Positions 11,510 through 22,440 of a DNA stretch of 64,000 nucleotides are shown piece by piece. The translations under genes were made by a program, and so were the position numbers. The notes under the pieces are model-generated. The model made no database searches. It saw only the letters and a list, made by a program, of their open reading frames with translations, and was not told the origin of the DNA. The stretch covers positions 112,837,194-112,901,193 of the forward strand of contig NW_026555331.1 of assembly GCF_014898055.3 (NCBI RefSeq), written 5' to 3'. Source of the stretch: Talpa occidentalis. Lineage: Eukaryota > Chordata > Mammalia > Eulipotyphla > Talpidae. Position 1 is the first letter of the stretch. Each line of letters starts with the position of its first letter.

Positions 11510-12544
11510 TATTCAGCCTTTTAAACAGTAATTGAGCATATAAAAAGCCTTTAGGCAGCAATGGAAATCACCTTCTAATATTTGTTTGGTAAAATGTGTT
11601 GGATGGAGAATGTTTGTAATTAAAAAAAAATAGGCTCATTCACTTCTTTTCTGATTGAGGAGGGAAACAGTACATTCTGGCTCAGAAATAATGTTATTTT
11701 AGTGATAATTATAGTGCTAATTTTCTTCAAAGAGCTACTTTGACTTTATTATTTCTTCTGAACTTTTTGCGAAGGATGTCTTTTGTTTCCATTTATTCCA
11801 TGGAGTTGATTTTACATTTGCTTCATTTTGTTAGATAAAAAAGTGACTTGGTAGAAAATAACTGGTAGTTTAATTTCTTGCTCATTAGAGGCATAAGCTT
11901 GGGTACTTTGTTTGCATTGTTTTTCTCTGTGCTGAGTTAGTGTTCTTTGAAGTGTTACCAAATAGAATAGTGAGCTAGCACTGAGGTCTAAGAATCTTTT
12001 TCAATATTATGTAGCCTTTCAGCCCATCTGACCTTTTTGTCTCAAAAAAAAAAAATAGGAACTTTAAGCAAGTTATATTTTGCCAGTTTTCTTTCATTGA
12101 TTCAATAACTTTATTTTAATAGCATTCCCTCCATTTCACTGCCCCCAACTCAGAAAAGTTCATTCTGTGATTTCTTTAAAGAGGCCTGGATAACTGTACC
12201 TGTTAAGCTAGAAAGTTTAGATTTACAACATCTGCTAATAAAATATTGTAGTGGAAGACTACAAGATGTTCTTGAAAAGAAATGGTTTCTGAGTTCTGCT
12301 GATCTTACCTATTGTTTTATCATGTGTAAAAATAATAGCTACCATCAAATGCATATTGGAGACCACAGCTAACATATATTGTGCCTTTGTGTGAAGTTGA
12401 GGGCATGCCTTCTGTGTGGTCAGAGCTTTCACCAGTGCACCTGACTTCATCAGTGCAGTGCAAGCTGGATTTTAAGACCTTATTTATCCCCCTCAGGACA
12501 GTATGTTTATAGTGTTCAAACTGCATGCCCTTGCAAGGATTCCT
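11510..12544. other. AT-rich intergenic DNA, nothing recognised
   Basis: No gene or repeat could be supported. Short open frames at 12259-12526 are AT-rich and featureless. Confidence 0.5.
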
Positions 12545-12795
12545 GATGAAGTGTCTTATATATATTATCTAATTTAATTTTCAGACATTTCATAGCCATC
12601 AAAAATTAAATTTCATGCAGTTACTGGTTTTACTAGAAATATTCATTTTTACTACCATTTATAATTTTTATTTTCATAGTTGAGGAAACCGAAATTCTGA
12701 GAAGTCATGTAACTTGCATGGTGGTGCATGACTGGTAAACGGAGGAGTGGGGGTCATACCTAAATTGGTGTAGCTCAGAATCTCAGCTCTTTACT
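12545..12795 (-). mobile_element. MIR SINE remnant
   Basis: gttgaggaaaccgaaattct followed by agaagtcatgtaacttgcat matches the diagnostic MIR core read in reverse (gatgaggaaactgaggctca, gaggttaagtgacttgccca in intact copies). It is an ancient, inactive, diverged copy. Confidence 0.7.
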
Positions 12796-13287
12796 AACAT
12801 TTCCTAATTTCCATACCATTTTTATGGCCAGAAGATAAGAAAAGTAATGATATATAACCTATAATTATAAGTTGGATGTTTTTAGTTACCATATTATAAA
12901 ATGTGATGGTATTAATTGAAATGCTTTTCTGTATTGACAACTTTAGAGTTCTTAAGTAATACCTTTTATAGAATTTCCAGTGGTTTTCCATTTATGAACG
13001 ATAATTGCACTCATCTATGGATGGTGTGGTAACATCTCGAGGGAAAAGTAGAGGCACTAGCAGATCAAAATTCTTTTCTAAGATTCATCTCTTTTGTAAT
13101 TCCCTAAAAATAGTGATTCAGTGATTCAAAACAGTGATTTTTAGTGATTCAAATATAAAAGCTCTTAAGGCCTTCAGTAGAATTGTAATAAAAAGATATG
13201 ATAATATATTGTTTAGCTTTTCCCAAACAAGTGTGAGAGTATATTTAGCCTTCCTTTTGCAGCCTGTTATTTTGGTGTTTTAGTTCT
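12796..13287. other. AT-rich intergenic DNA, nothing recognised
   Basis: No coding, RNA or repeat signal was recognised. A minor direct repeat (agtgattcaaaacagtgatt) lies near 13110-13145. Confidence 0.45.
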
Positions 13288-13426
13288 GTGTTAATATTAA
13301 CAGATGAAAATTATAGGTAATACCTCTGATAGTGTATTTCTACTACCTATGTTACTGCTTTATTTTATTCCATTCATATCTGTAAAATAAGCTTAGTTCT
13401 CCTTGAATTTGAGTTTCAGTTTCTTT
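13288..13426 (+). repeat. Duplicated segment, copy split by L1 (partner 20878-21040)
   Basis: gtgttaatattaac through ttctactacctatgttactg to gagtttcagtttcttt is repeated with moderate divergence at 20878-21020. The continuation actacaaagatggcaaaagt lies after the L1 at 19395. The unit existed before the L1 inserted and was cut by it. Confidence 0.8.
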
Positions 13427-13672
13427 TTTTTTTAACTATTTGCAAAATTTATTTATTTATTTATTTTTTAAACTTTTTATTTTTTTATTTTTTTTTTTAA
13501 TTAATAAATTTTATTTTTATATTCCCCATACAATTGCAATCCCCCATTCTGACCCCAATCCCTCCCCTCCCGCCCCCCACCCCCCAAAAGTATCTCTGGT
13601 TCATAGTTTTTGTTGATTTTGATTTTCACTTTCTTATAGTTATTCATTTTCCTGGTCCCTTATTTAAGTTTT

Positions 13673-16600
13673 CTAGATCCCTGCTATGAGTGAGACCATC
13701 CGGTTTTTCTTTTTCTTTTGGCTTATTTCACTGAGCATGATCCCTTCCAGCGTCATCCATTTTGCTGCAAATTGCATGTGTTTATCTTTTTTGAATGCTG
13801 AGTAATATTCCATGGTATATATGTACCACATCTTCTTGATCCATTCATCTATTTTTGGGCATTTGGGCTGTTTCCAAAGCTTAGCTATTGTAAACAGTGC
13901 TGCTATAAACATAGGGGTGCAGGTGTTCTTTGGATTGATGTTTCTGTGTTCTTTGGGCAAATACCTAGGAGTGGAATTGCTGGATCCCGTGGAAGCTCTA
14001 TGTTTAGTAGGTCCAGAAATCTCCACACAGCTCTCCATAGTGGTTGGACCAGTTTGCACTCCCACCAACAGTGCAGAAGAGTTCCTTTTTCTCCACAACC
14101 TCGCCAACATTTGTTGTTGCTAGTTTTTTTAATATGTGCCATTCTCACTGGTGTAAGATGGTATCTCCTGGTAGTTTTGATTTGCATTTCCCTGATTGCA
14201 AGTGATGTTGAACATTTTTTCATATGCCTGTTGGCCATTCGCATTTCCTCTTCAGAGAAGTTTCTTTTTAGTTCCTCTGTCCATTTTTTGACTGGATTCT
14301 TTTCTTGTTGTTGTTGAGTCTCATCAGCTCTTTGCAGATTTTTGTGATCAGTCCTTTATCATTAGTGTTGGGTGCAAAAATTTTCTCCCAGTTGGTGGGG
14401 TTTCTCTTTGTTTTTGTTATTGTCTCTTTTGCTGTGCAGAAGCTCTTTAATTTGATGTAGTCCCAGCTGTTTATCTTTGCCTTCACTATCACTGCTTTGG
14501 GTGATGCGTCTGCAAAGATGTCTTTGATATGCAAATCACGTAGTGTTTCGCCTATATTTCCTTCTATGTATTTTATGGTTTCAGGTCTTATGTCTAGTTC
14601 TTTAATCCATTTTGAGTTGATTTTTGTATATGGTGTGAGGTAGTGGTCAAGCTTCATTCTTTTGCATGTAGTGACCCAGTTTTCCCAGCACCATTTATTG
14701 AACAAACTTTCTTTGCTCCAATGCATAGTCTTTGCTCCTTTGTCAAAGATTAGTTGACCATAAATCTGTGGGTTTATTTCTGGATTTTCTATTCGATTCC
14801 ATTGGTCTGTATGTCTGTTCTTGTTCCAATACCATGCAGTTTTGATGATTATGGCTTTGTAGTAGAGTTTGAAGTCTGGGAGTGTGATGCCTCCATTCCC
14901 TTCTTTTTTTTTCAGGAGAGCTTTGGCTATTCGGGGTTTTTTGTGATTCCATATGAATTTCATCAATAATTGTTCTATTTCTTTGAAGAATGACATTGAA
15001 ATTTTGATTGGAATAGCATTGAATCTGTATATTGCTTTTGGAAGGATGGCCATTTTAATAATGTTTATTCTCCCAATCCATGAGCAGGGGATGTCTTTCC
15101 ATTTCTTTGTGTCTTCTTCTATTTCTTTTAACAGTGTTTATAGTTTTCTTTGTATAGGTCCTTTACCTCTTTTGTTAGATTTATTCCCAAATATTTGATT
15201 TTTTTTGTTTCAATAATAAAAGGGATGGTTTTTTTGATTTCTTCTTCTTCAGATTTATTGTTTGTATATAGGAAGGCTACTGACTTTTGCGTGTTGATTT
15301 GTATCCTGCCACTTTACTGAACTGATTGATGAGTTGAATTAGTTTTTCTGTGGAGTTTTTGGGGTTCTCTATGTATATTATCATATCACCTGCAAAGAGT
15401 GATAGTTTGACTTCTTCTTTTCCTATTTGGATTCCTTGGATGTCTTTCTCTTGTCTTATTGCTCTGGCTAGGACTTCCAGTATTATATTGAAAAGCAGTG
15501 GTGAGAGTGGACATCCTTGTCTTGTTCCAGATCTTAATGGAATTGCTTTCAGCTTTCCACCATTGAGAATGATACTGGCTGTTGGCTTGTCATATACGGC
15601 CTTTATGATGTTGAGGTACGTTCCTTGTATCCCAAGAATTTCAAGGGCTTTTATCATGAATGGGTGTTGCACTTTGTCGAAAGCTTTCTCAGCATCTATT
15701 GATATTATCATATGGTTTTTATATTTCTTTTTGTTGATGTGTTGGATAACGTTGATTGATTTTCGGATGTTAAACCATCCTTGTGTCCCTGGAATGAATC
15801 CTACTTGGTCGTGGTGAATTACCTTATGGATACACTGTTGGATTCTGATAGCTAAAATTTTATTGAGGATTTTTGCATCAGTGTTCATTAGGGAGATTGG
15901 CCTATAGTTTTCTTTTTTTGTGTTGTCCTTGTTCGGTTTTGGTATTAGTGTAATGTTGGCTTCATAGAACGTGTTAGGTATTATACCTTCCTTCTCAATT
16001 TTTGGAAGAGTTTGTGAAGGATAGGTACCAATTCGTCTCTGAATGTTTGGTAGAATTCATTTGTAAATCCATCAGGTCCTGGGCTTTTGTTTTTGGGGAG
16101 GTTTTTGATTACCATTTCAATTTCGCTAATTGTAATTGGTCTGTTTAGGTGTTCTATTTCTTCTTTATCTAGCTTTGGGTGATTGTAGAGTTGTAGGAAT
16201 TTGTCCATCTCTTCTAGATTGTTAAACTTGTTTCAATATAACTGTTCATAGTAGTTATTAATAATTCTTTTGATTTCTGCTGTGTCCGTTGTGATTTCTC
16301 CTCTTTCATTTATTATCCTATTTATTTGTGCTTTCTCCCTTTTTGCCCTTGTGAGCCTGGCAAGGGGTTTATCTATTTTATTTATTTTTTCGAAGAACCA
16401 GCTCTTGGTTTCATTGATCTTTTGGATTGTTTTTTTAGTTTCGATTTCATTTATTTCTGCTTTGGTTTTTATATTTCTTTTCTTCTACTGGTTTTGGGGC
16501 TTTTTTGTTGTTCTTTTTCTAGATCTTTGAGTTTCGAGATTAGGTTGTTTCTTTGAGTTCTTTCTTGTTTCTTGATGTGAGCATCTATTGCTATATATTT

Positions 16601-17492
16601 TCCTCTTATTACTGCTTTTGCTGCATCCCATACATTTAGGAAATTGGTGTCCTCCTTGTCATTCAATTCAAAGAATTTTTTAATTTCTTCTTTTATCTCC
16701 TCGTTAGTCCAGTGGACTTCCAGTAGTGTGGGTTTCAATCTCCACGAGGTAGGAGAATACCTTGCCTTCTCTTTATGGTTTATTTCTAGTTTGATGCCTT
16801 CATGGTCAGAAAAGATGGTTGGTATGATTTCAATCTTGGTGTATCTGTTGATGTTTGTCTTGTGCCCCAGTATATGATCGATCCTAGAGAATGATCCGTG
16901 TGCGCTTGAGAAAAATGTATACTCAGATTTTTTTTGGGTTTAGTGTTCTATATATGTCTGTTAAGCCTAAGCACTCTAGATCCTTATTTAGAGCTTTAGT
17001 GTCTTTACTTATTTTTTGTCTTGTTGATCTATCCATTGTTGATAGTGGTGTGTTGAAGTCTCCCACTACGTATGTGTTTTCTCTGATGTCTGTTTTCAGA
17101 GATGCCAATAGTTGTCTGATATATTTTGGCGCTCTTTCGTTTGGTGAATATATGTTAATGAGTGTTATTTCTTCTTGAAGTATTATCCCCTTGATCATAA
17201 TGTAATGACCACTGGGGTCTCTTTTTATCTTTTTAAGTTTGAAATCTGTTTTATCTGATATGAGTATAGCTGTTCCTGCCTTCTTTTTTGGTCCATTTGC
17301 TTGTAGAATTGTTATCCATCCTTTAACTTTGAGTCTATTTTTATCTTTTGCAGCTAAATGTGTTTCCTGGAGACAGCAAAAGGTTGGGTTTTGTTTCTTA
17401 ATCCAGCCTGCAACTCTGTGTCTTTTTATTGGAGAGTTTAGTCCATTTACATTTAGAGTTAGTATTGATATGTTAGCATCTGTATTTGCCAT
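13673..17492 (-). pseudogene. L1 ORF2 pseudogene (endonuclease-RT)
   Basis: ORF2p nicks target DNA and reverse transcribes L1 RNA in place. The frame starts at 17492 ([20 protein letters not shown]) and keeps endonuclease residues N14, E43 and the GDFNTPL motif, then breaks near 16925 in a T-run. Further frames are 16738-16469, 16208-15981, 15888-15277, 15053-14268 and 14244-13673, so at least five indels or stops separate them. The RT active-site motif reads FAGD ([14 protein letters not shown]), not FADD, so one catalytic aspartate has become glycine. The cysteine motif [18 protein letters not shown] is still present. No active protein is expected. Confidence 0.92.
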
Positions 17493-17560
17493 TGTGTTTG
17501 TCTTTCCTTTGATTTTATTTATTTATTCTTTTAATAACTTTCTTTGGCCTTCTTTTGTTG

Positions 17561-18585
17561 TTATTCGTCCCTCTGAGGTTCTGGCTTTAGGACTTCTTGT
17601 AGTATTTTTTGGAGTGGGGATTTAGTCGCAATGAAATTCCGGAGTTTCTGTTTGTCTGGGAAGGTCCATATTCTTTCTTCAAAGAGGAAGGAGAGCTTTG
17701 CGGGATAGAGTATTCTTGGTTGGCATCTGTTTTCTTGGAGTCTGTTGACTATGTCCCTCCACTCTCTCCTTGCCCGTAGTGTTTCTTCAGAGAAGTCTGA
17801 TGTCAGTCTGATTGGTTTCCCTTTGAATGTTATCTGTTTCTTCCCTCTTGTTAGTTTCATTATTTTTTCTTTGTCTTGGATTCTTGGGAGCTTTACTATT
17901 ATGTGTCTTGCTGTATTTTTCCTTTCGTCATGGAAGTTTGGTGTTCTTCTTGCTTCTTGTATATCAATTTTCAGATCCTTCTTAGCGTTTGGGAAGTTCT
18001 CTTCAATTATATCCATGAATATTTTCTCTGTTCCTACATCTCTCTCCTCTCCTTCTGGGATTCCTATAACTCTTATATTTCCTTTCCTCATGGAGTCAGA
18101 TAGTTCCCGAAGTCTTTCTTCGGTCTTTTTCCTTTGTACTTCTCCTTCCTTTTCTGTTTTAGTTCTTTTTATTTCTGTGTCTTCAAGAGTACTTATTCGT
18201 TCTTCCATTTCATCTATTCTGCTTTCACTGCTTTTCCCAGAGTTCTTTAGCGTCTCCATTAATTCTTTGATTTCCTGCATTTCTTTTACTTCCCTCTTTA
18301 GGGACTCAATTTCATTCTTCTGGTCATTAATTATTTTCCCCTTATCATTGTTTTCCTTTATGACTTCTGTCAGTTTTTTAATCACAGCAATTTTAAATTC
18401 TCTATCTGGAAGCCTCAGAAGTTCTTCCAAGTTACTGTCGTTGCAATCTGGTAGATGTTTTCTTTTTGTGGTGTGCTATTTTGCTGAGGAGTTGCTGGGT
18501 TGCATGTTGTTTTTCTACTCCCTACTGCCTGTTTTCTAATTTGCCGTATTCCTTGTGACACTGTGTTGCTGGTACTGGCCGGCAT
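17561..18585 (-). pseudogene. L1 ORF1 pseudogene (RNA-binding protein)
   Basis: The likely start is at 18585 (MPAST, as in the copy at 45893). After about 45 codons a one-base deletion near 18452 (after aaaaagaaaa) shifts the frame. The remaining frame 18430-17561 is open and encodes a coiled coil (KLTEVIKENNDKGKI onward), an RRM-like domain (NIRVIGIPEGEERD) and a C-terminal domain (ILYPAKLSFLFEERIWTFPD). Compared with the 40.7-kb element the coiled coil is 14 residues shorter. ORF1p normally forms trimers that coat L1 RNA. This copy cannot make a full-length protein. Confidence 0.88.
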
Positions 18586-19378
18586 CTTGGGCGACCTTCC
18601 CAGCTCACCACTGGCTCCTCTGGGGAACTTCTGCTGGGTTCACAAGTCTCCAGCAAAGACAGGTCCCTGCTCTGTCTCCTCGGTGAGCCTTCTGCTAGGT
18701 TCACACAGTCTCCAGCAAGAAGGGTCCCTGCTGCAAAATGCCAGAGCCGGGGACGCGCTCCCCTGCACGCCCGGTCTGCCCCAGCGGTGGGTGCTGCTCC
18801 CCTCTGGGCTGGAACTGCAGGCTAGAAGACGCCCAGCATGGGCAAGCCTCCCAGCTTACCTCTGTCTCCTTGGTGAGCCTTCTGCTGGTTCACACAGTCT
18901 CCAACAAGAAAGATCCCTGTTGCAAAATGGCGATGCAGGAACGAGCTCCCCTGCACGCCTGGTCTGCCCCAGCGGTGGGTGCTGCTCCCCTCTGGGCTGG
19001 AACTGCAGGCTAGAAGGCGCCCAGCATGGGCAAGCCTCCCAGCTTACCTCTGTCTCCTTGGTGAGCCTTCTGCTGGTGCACACAGTCTCCAGCAAGAAAG
19101 GTCCCTGCTGCAAAATGGCGATGCGGGAATGAGCTCCCCTGCACGCCCGGTCTGCCCCAGCGGTGGGTGCTGCTCCCCTCTGGGTTGGAACTGCAGGCTA
19201 GAAGGTGCCCGGTGTGGGCAAGCCTCCCAGCTTAACCTCTGTCTCCTTGGTGAGCCTTCTGCTGGGTTCACACAGTCTCCAGCAAGAAGGGTCCCTGCTG
19301 CAAAATGCCGGTGCCGGTGACGCGCTCCCCTGCACGCCTGGTCTGCCCCAGCGGTGGGTGCTGCTCCCCTCTGGGCTG
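18586..19378 (-). repeat. Four tandem ~188-bp L1 5'UTR monomers
   Basis: The marker ccagcggtgggtgctgctcc recurs at 18781, 18969, 19157 and 19348, giving periods of 188, 188 and 191 bp. Each monomer holds gcaaaatg-c-gatgc-like text, cctgcacgcc and ctctgggctggaactgcagg. In rodents, tandem 5'UTR monomers act as L1 promoters, so these are candidate promoter units here (inference). The outermost monomer is cut at ctctgggctg by the insertion boundary. Confidence 0.88.
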
Positions 19379-19394
19379 GAGTTTCAGTTTCTTT

Positions 19395-19436
19395 ACTACA
19401 AAGATGGCAAAAGTTTTGGTCAGGGTGGGACGTATC
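19395..19436 (+). repeat. Duplicated segment, right piece of split copy
   Basis: actacaaagatggcaaaagt continues the unit interrupted at 13426. The partner at 21021-21045 reads actacaaagatagcgaaagt. Confidence 0.75.
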
Positions 19437-19451
19437 AAGAATCTTGATTTT

Positions 19452-19648
19452 TATATAATAAAATCAAAATCAAAATCAACAAGCACCTATAAACCAGACA
19501 CACTATGGGGGAAGTGGAGGGAGTAGGATCAAAACAAGGGGGGTGGGAATTGTATGGGGACTATAACCAAGATGAAAGTGCATACATTGTGCGAAAATGA
19601 AAGATGATGTAAAAATATATAAAATAAAAAAATTATAAAAGGAAAAAA
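19452..19648 (+). mobile_element. Very short L1 3' end insertion (~197 bp)
   Basis: A perfect 15-bp duplication, aagaatcttgatttt, flanks it (19437-19451 and 19649-19663). The insert has the L1 3'UTR phrases aaaatcaaaatcaacaagca, gaccaga-like text, a G-rich tract and ggtgggaattgtatggggac, then poly-A. Its last 80 bp (gtgcgaaaatgaaagatgat) differ from the young minus-strand L1s and match the tail type of L1 (A) at 5379, so it belongs to a different 3'UTR subfamily. Confidence 0.9.
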
Positions 19649-19663
19649 AAGAATCTTGATTTT

Positions 19664-20302
19664 AGTTCCCACCTCCACCTTAAAAAAATGTATTTGTTTA
19701 TAAGAAAATTTAGGAAATATTAAATGGAAATTCTAATGTGAAGTTTGATAATATCTACAGGCACAGACTTTATTTCTAAATCTAGAAAAAAAATCCTTTG
19801 GAGAAATGAAATGCTTTGAATTTGGGCTTTTTCTTCTTTGTTATAAATGAGTATATCTGGAAGGAGCTTCAAAAGAAGTGTCTATAAAATGAGTTTTATA
19901 CACTGAGTTTTTAAAGAGTATTCTTTAAATCTTTCCTAGGTTTATTGGAAAAAATAGAAGAGCTAATAAATCTCTACAAATATCTTCATTCTTGTGTGAA
20001 GAGTGTTAATAGGCTGCCTTAAAGATAAATTTATAAAACACTCTGTGAACACACTTTATACTTATTAGATTGCTTTACAATCAACAGTTACCTTGAGCCT
20101 TTTTATGGTAAGAGTTGAGATGACAGGAGAAAGGGTTTAGGAACACCATTCTTTTCTGCCTCCTCTTGGTACAGACCCTTTTCCCCTTTGCCTGGAATCT
20201 AAAATTAGACTCTTGCCTGAATTTCTGCCTTCCCTTCCCATCTTTCTTTATCCCAAAGCAGTGGGGTGCTCCATAGACTATAAAATCAAATTCATGTTGC
20301 AC
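19664..20302. other. AT-rich intergenic DNA, nothing recognised
   Basis: No gene, RNA or repeat was supported. Confidence 0.5.
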
Positions 20303-20875
20303 TGGTATTCAAAGCTCTGACATAATCTGTTCTCACTCTATTTTTCTTTTTCTTTTTTTTTTTTAAATGCTTGCCATCTCTTTTTTTTTCTTTAATATTT
20401 ATTTATTTATTTATACAAGCACTGGGTACAGTCAGAAGCGCGGGAGGGTGAGAGAATTCACCAGAGCCAGAGCGGGGAGCAGAGCAGGCAGAAGGACCGA
20501 AGTACACTGCTGAGGGGAGCAGCGGGCGCTGCGGGAGAGGTCTGCGCGCCATGTGGGACCCTCCTCCAGTGGCCTGGGAGCAGCCGGGGATCGAACTGGC
20601 GCTGCAGAGGCTGCGGGCAGCTTGGAACCCAGCGCTCAACCGCTGCGCCACCGGGGAGGCCCTCTCACACTATTTTTCTAAGTTTTCTCTCCTATTACTC
20701 CATCTCATACTCTACTCCCAAGCCATATTGTTTCCTCACAGTAGCAACAATAAATCCCACCATTTGTTCCTCAGTATTTTTTTTCCTATAATGTTCCCTG
20801 TGTAGAATACCTTTGTGCATTATATCCTACTTCTGCTCCTTTTATTAAAATCCTACTCTAGGATCTCTCTTTCCT
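20303..20875 (+). mobile_element. LINE-2 remnant, split by a SINE
   Basis: ttcaaagctctgacataatc, then (after the SINE) ctctactcccaagccatatt, gttccctgtgtagaatacct and attaaaatcctactctagga follow the order of the L2 3' region (ctccagccacactg, gttccctctgcctggaatgc, caaatcctacccatcc in intact copies). It is ancient and diverged and has no coding capacity. Confidence 0.65.
20348..20662 (-). mobile_element. tRNA-derived SINE, young, with interrupted tail
   Basis: A young copy with the full head (ctccccggtggcgcagcggt on the minus strand) and body. A 17-bp duplication flanks it (tctcactctatttttct at 20331-20347, tctcacactatttttct at 20663-20679, one mismatch). The A-rich tail (20348-20400 on plus) is broken by a 16-nt non-A segment, aaatgcttgccatctc, so the tail has two A-blocks. 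The flanking DNA is the L2 remnant. Confidence 0.9.
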
Positions 20876-20877
20876 CG

Positions 20878-21045
20878 GTGTTAATATTAACACAGATGAA
20901 AATTGTAGGTAATACTTCTAATAGTGTGTTTCTACTACCTATGTTACTGTTTTACTTTATACCATTCATATATGCAAAATCAGCTTAGTACTACCTGAAT
21001 CTGTGTTCAAAGATTTCTTTACTACAAAGATAGCGAAAGTTTTGG
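20878..21045 (+). repeat. Duplicated segment, unsplit copy
   Basis: This is the intact partner of 13288-13426 plus 19395-19436. It reads ctgtgttcaaagatttcttt directly into actacaaagatagcgaaagt with no insertion, so it is a natural empty-site comparison for the L1 at 13427-19378. Confidence 0.8.
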
Positions 21046-21519
21046 TGGGCATGGAAACCTCTCTGGGATCTCACTGGCAGAGGTCCATGCTTCCTCTGCT
21101 TACTGATTAAACTTGTACCTTTTTGGTAGTAATTATGGCAGTGCACCTCACATGTTTGTTAGTTGAATTAATGTCTTATCTTTCATATGACGAAGATAAA
21201 TGCTTGTGTGGGTTATTTTTATTTTTACCAATTAACAAAAATTGGAAGTGCAAATACCATTTGAGTTCATGAATCAATGAATTCAGATACATTTTCTTTC
21301 CTTCCAACTATTCTAAATTTAGTGTACTAATTTAGTAGTTTCTTTTACATTGATTAGTTTTTCTACAGGTCTCTTCATCCTTTCTTCCTTTCCTTTTCTC
21401 TCATCATTGAAGAGTGACTTTGAGACCTTATATTCCTTTCCTAAGAAAAAGATCATTCTCTGGCGCAAGCATTGTGTAACGATCAAAATCAGAATATTCT
21501 GCAATGGTATTTTATTCCT
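21046..21519. other. AT-rich intergenic DNA, nothing recognised
   Basis: No feature was supported. Confidence 0.45.
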
Positions 21520-22405
21520 ATCTAATCTACAGCTCATACTCAAATTTTATCAGTTGTGTAATTCATAAGCTTCATAGCTGTGTTTATTTTTCGCAGTCCA
21601 AGACACAGGGTCCCACATTGCACTTTGTTATATCTTTTGAGCCTGCTTAAATCTGGAATAGTTTCTTAGTCTTGTCTGTCTTGATTTTGACATTTCTTGT
21701 TATTTTGTAGACCTTCCCGTAAATTGGAATTGTGGGATGTTTCTTCATGATTAAATTTAAGTTCTAAGCTTTTGATAAATAACATGTATAGTATTATGAC
21801 TGTTCCAGAATTTATGTTAACTTTAATTATCAGGCTTTAGATCTGCCAGAATCTTCCATTATAAAATTACTATTTTTCCTTGTGTAACCAATTAGTAATT
21901 TGTGGACAAATTGTTTTGACTACAGAAATATCTAGCCCTTTTCAAATTTTTACCCACTAGTTTTAGCAACCATTAATGGTTTTCTAACATTATTTCTTCT
22001 ATGATTATTTGTTGATGTTCTATTGTAAAGATCTTTCCCTATTAATTAAAATATGAACTGATGCATTCTTATTTTAGTCAATAGTTTTGATTATTTTGGT
22101 ACACAAATTGACATAGATTTGGCTCTTCAGAATCCCTTCAAGCTTGCTACTCTGTTACTTTTACCATCTTCATTTGTTTTTTGAACATTTCCTTACTTCT
22201 AGTACAAAGTGTTTTAGATTTATTGTATACGTTTTATGCTTCAGTCCTTGAATTATCTTTTCTATGACAAGCCCTTATTTTTTTAATGAAGAATAGTATG
22301 TAGAAACTGAGATCTGGATGTCAGTGCATGTTTTTCAATTGTCAGTTCATGGGTGTCATTTATTCTACATCTTTTAAGTAGATAAAGATAGAAAATGTGT
22401 GCTTA

Positions 22406-22407
<2 letters not shown>

Positions 22408-22439
<32 letters not shown>

Positions 22440-22440
22440 A
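22408..22440 (+). repeat. (GT)n(AT)n microsatellite
   Basis: A run of GT followed by AT dinucleotides, lying where old L1 3'UTRs often carry a simple-repeat tract. Confidence 0.9.

Larger units (their letters stand above)
13427..19378 (-). mobile_element. Near full-length L1 with monomeric 5'UTR
   Basis: In element sense (right to left) it comprises a 5'UTR made of about four 188-bp monomers (19378-18586), ORF1 (18585-17561), a short spacer, ORF2 (17492-13673), a G-rich 3'UTR and poly-A (poly-T on plus 13479-13494). A perfect 16-bp duplication gagtttcagtttcttt flanks it (13411-13426 and 19379-19394). Length is about 5.95 kb. A short A/T-rich piece (13427-13478, including aactatttgcaaaatttatt) lies between the L1 tail and the TSD and may be a small transduction or tail filler. 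Both ORFs are broken, and the RT motif is altered, so the copy looks dead. Confidence 0.92.

Noticed and set aside
18586..19378. Could the regular array be a CRISPR or satellite?
   Set aside because: The units are contiguous 188-bp monomers directly upstream of L1 ORF1, with no spacer structure; it is an L1 promoter array.
18500..19447. Open frames of 80-210 codons with repeated LPSGLELQARR and LCLLGEPSAG
   Set aside because: They translate the L1 5'UTR monomers; the repetition comes from the 188-bp DNA unit.
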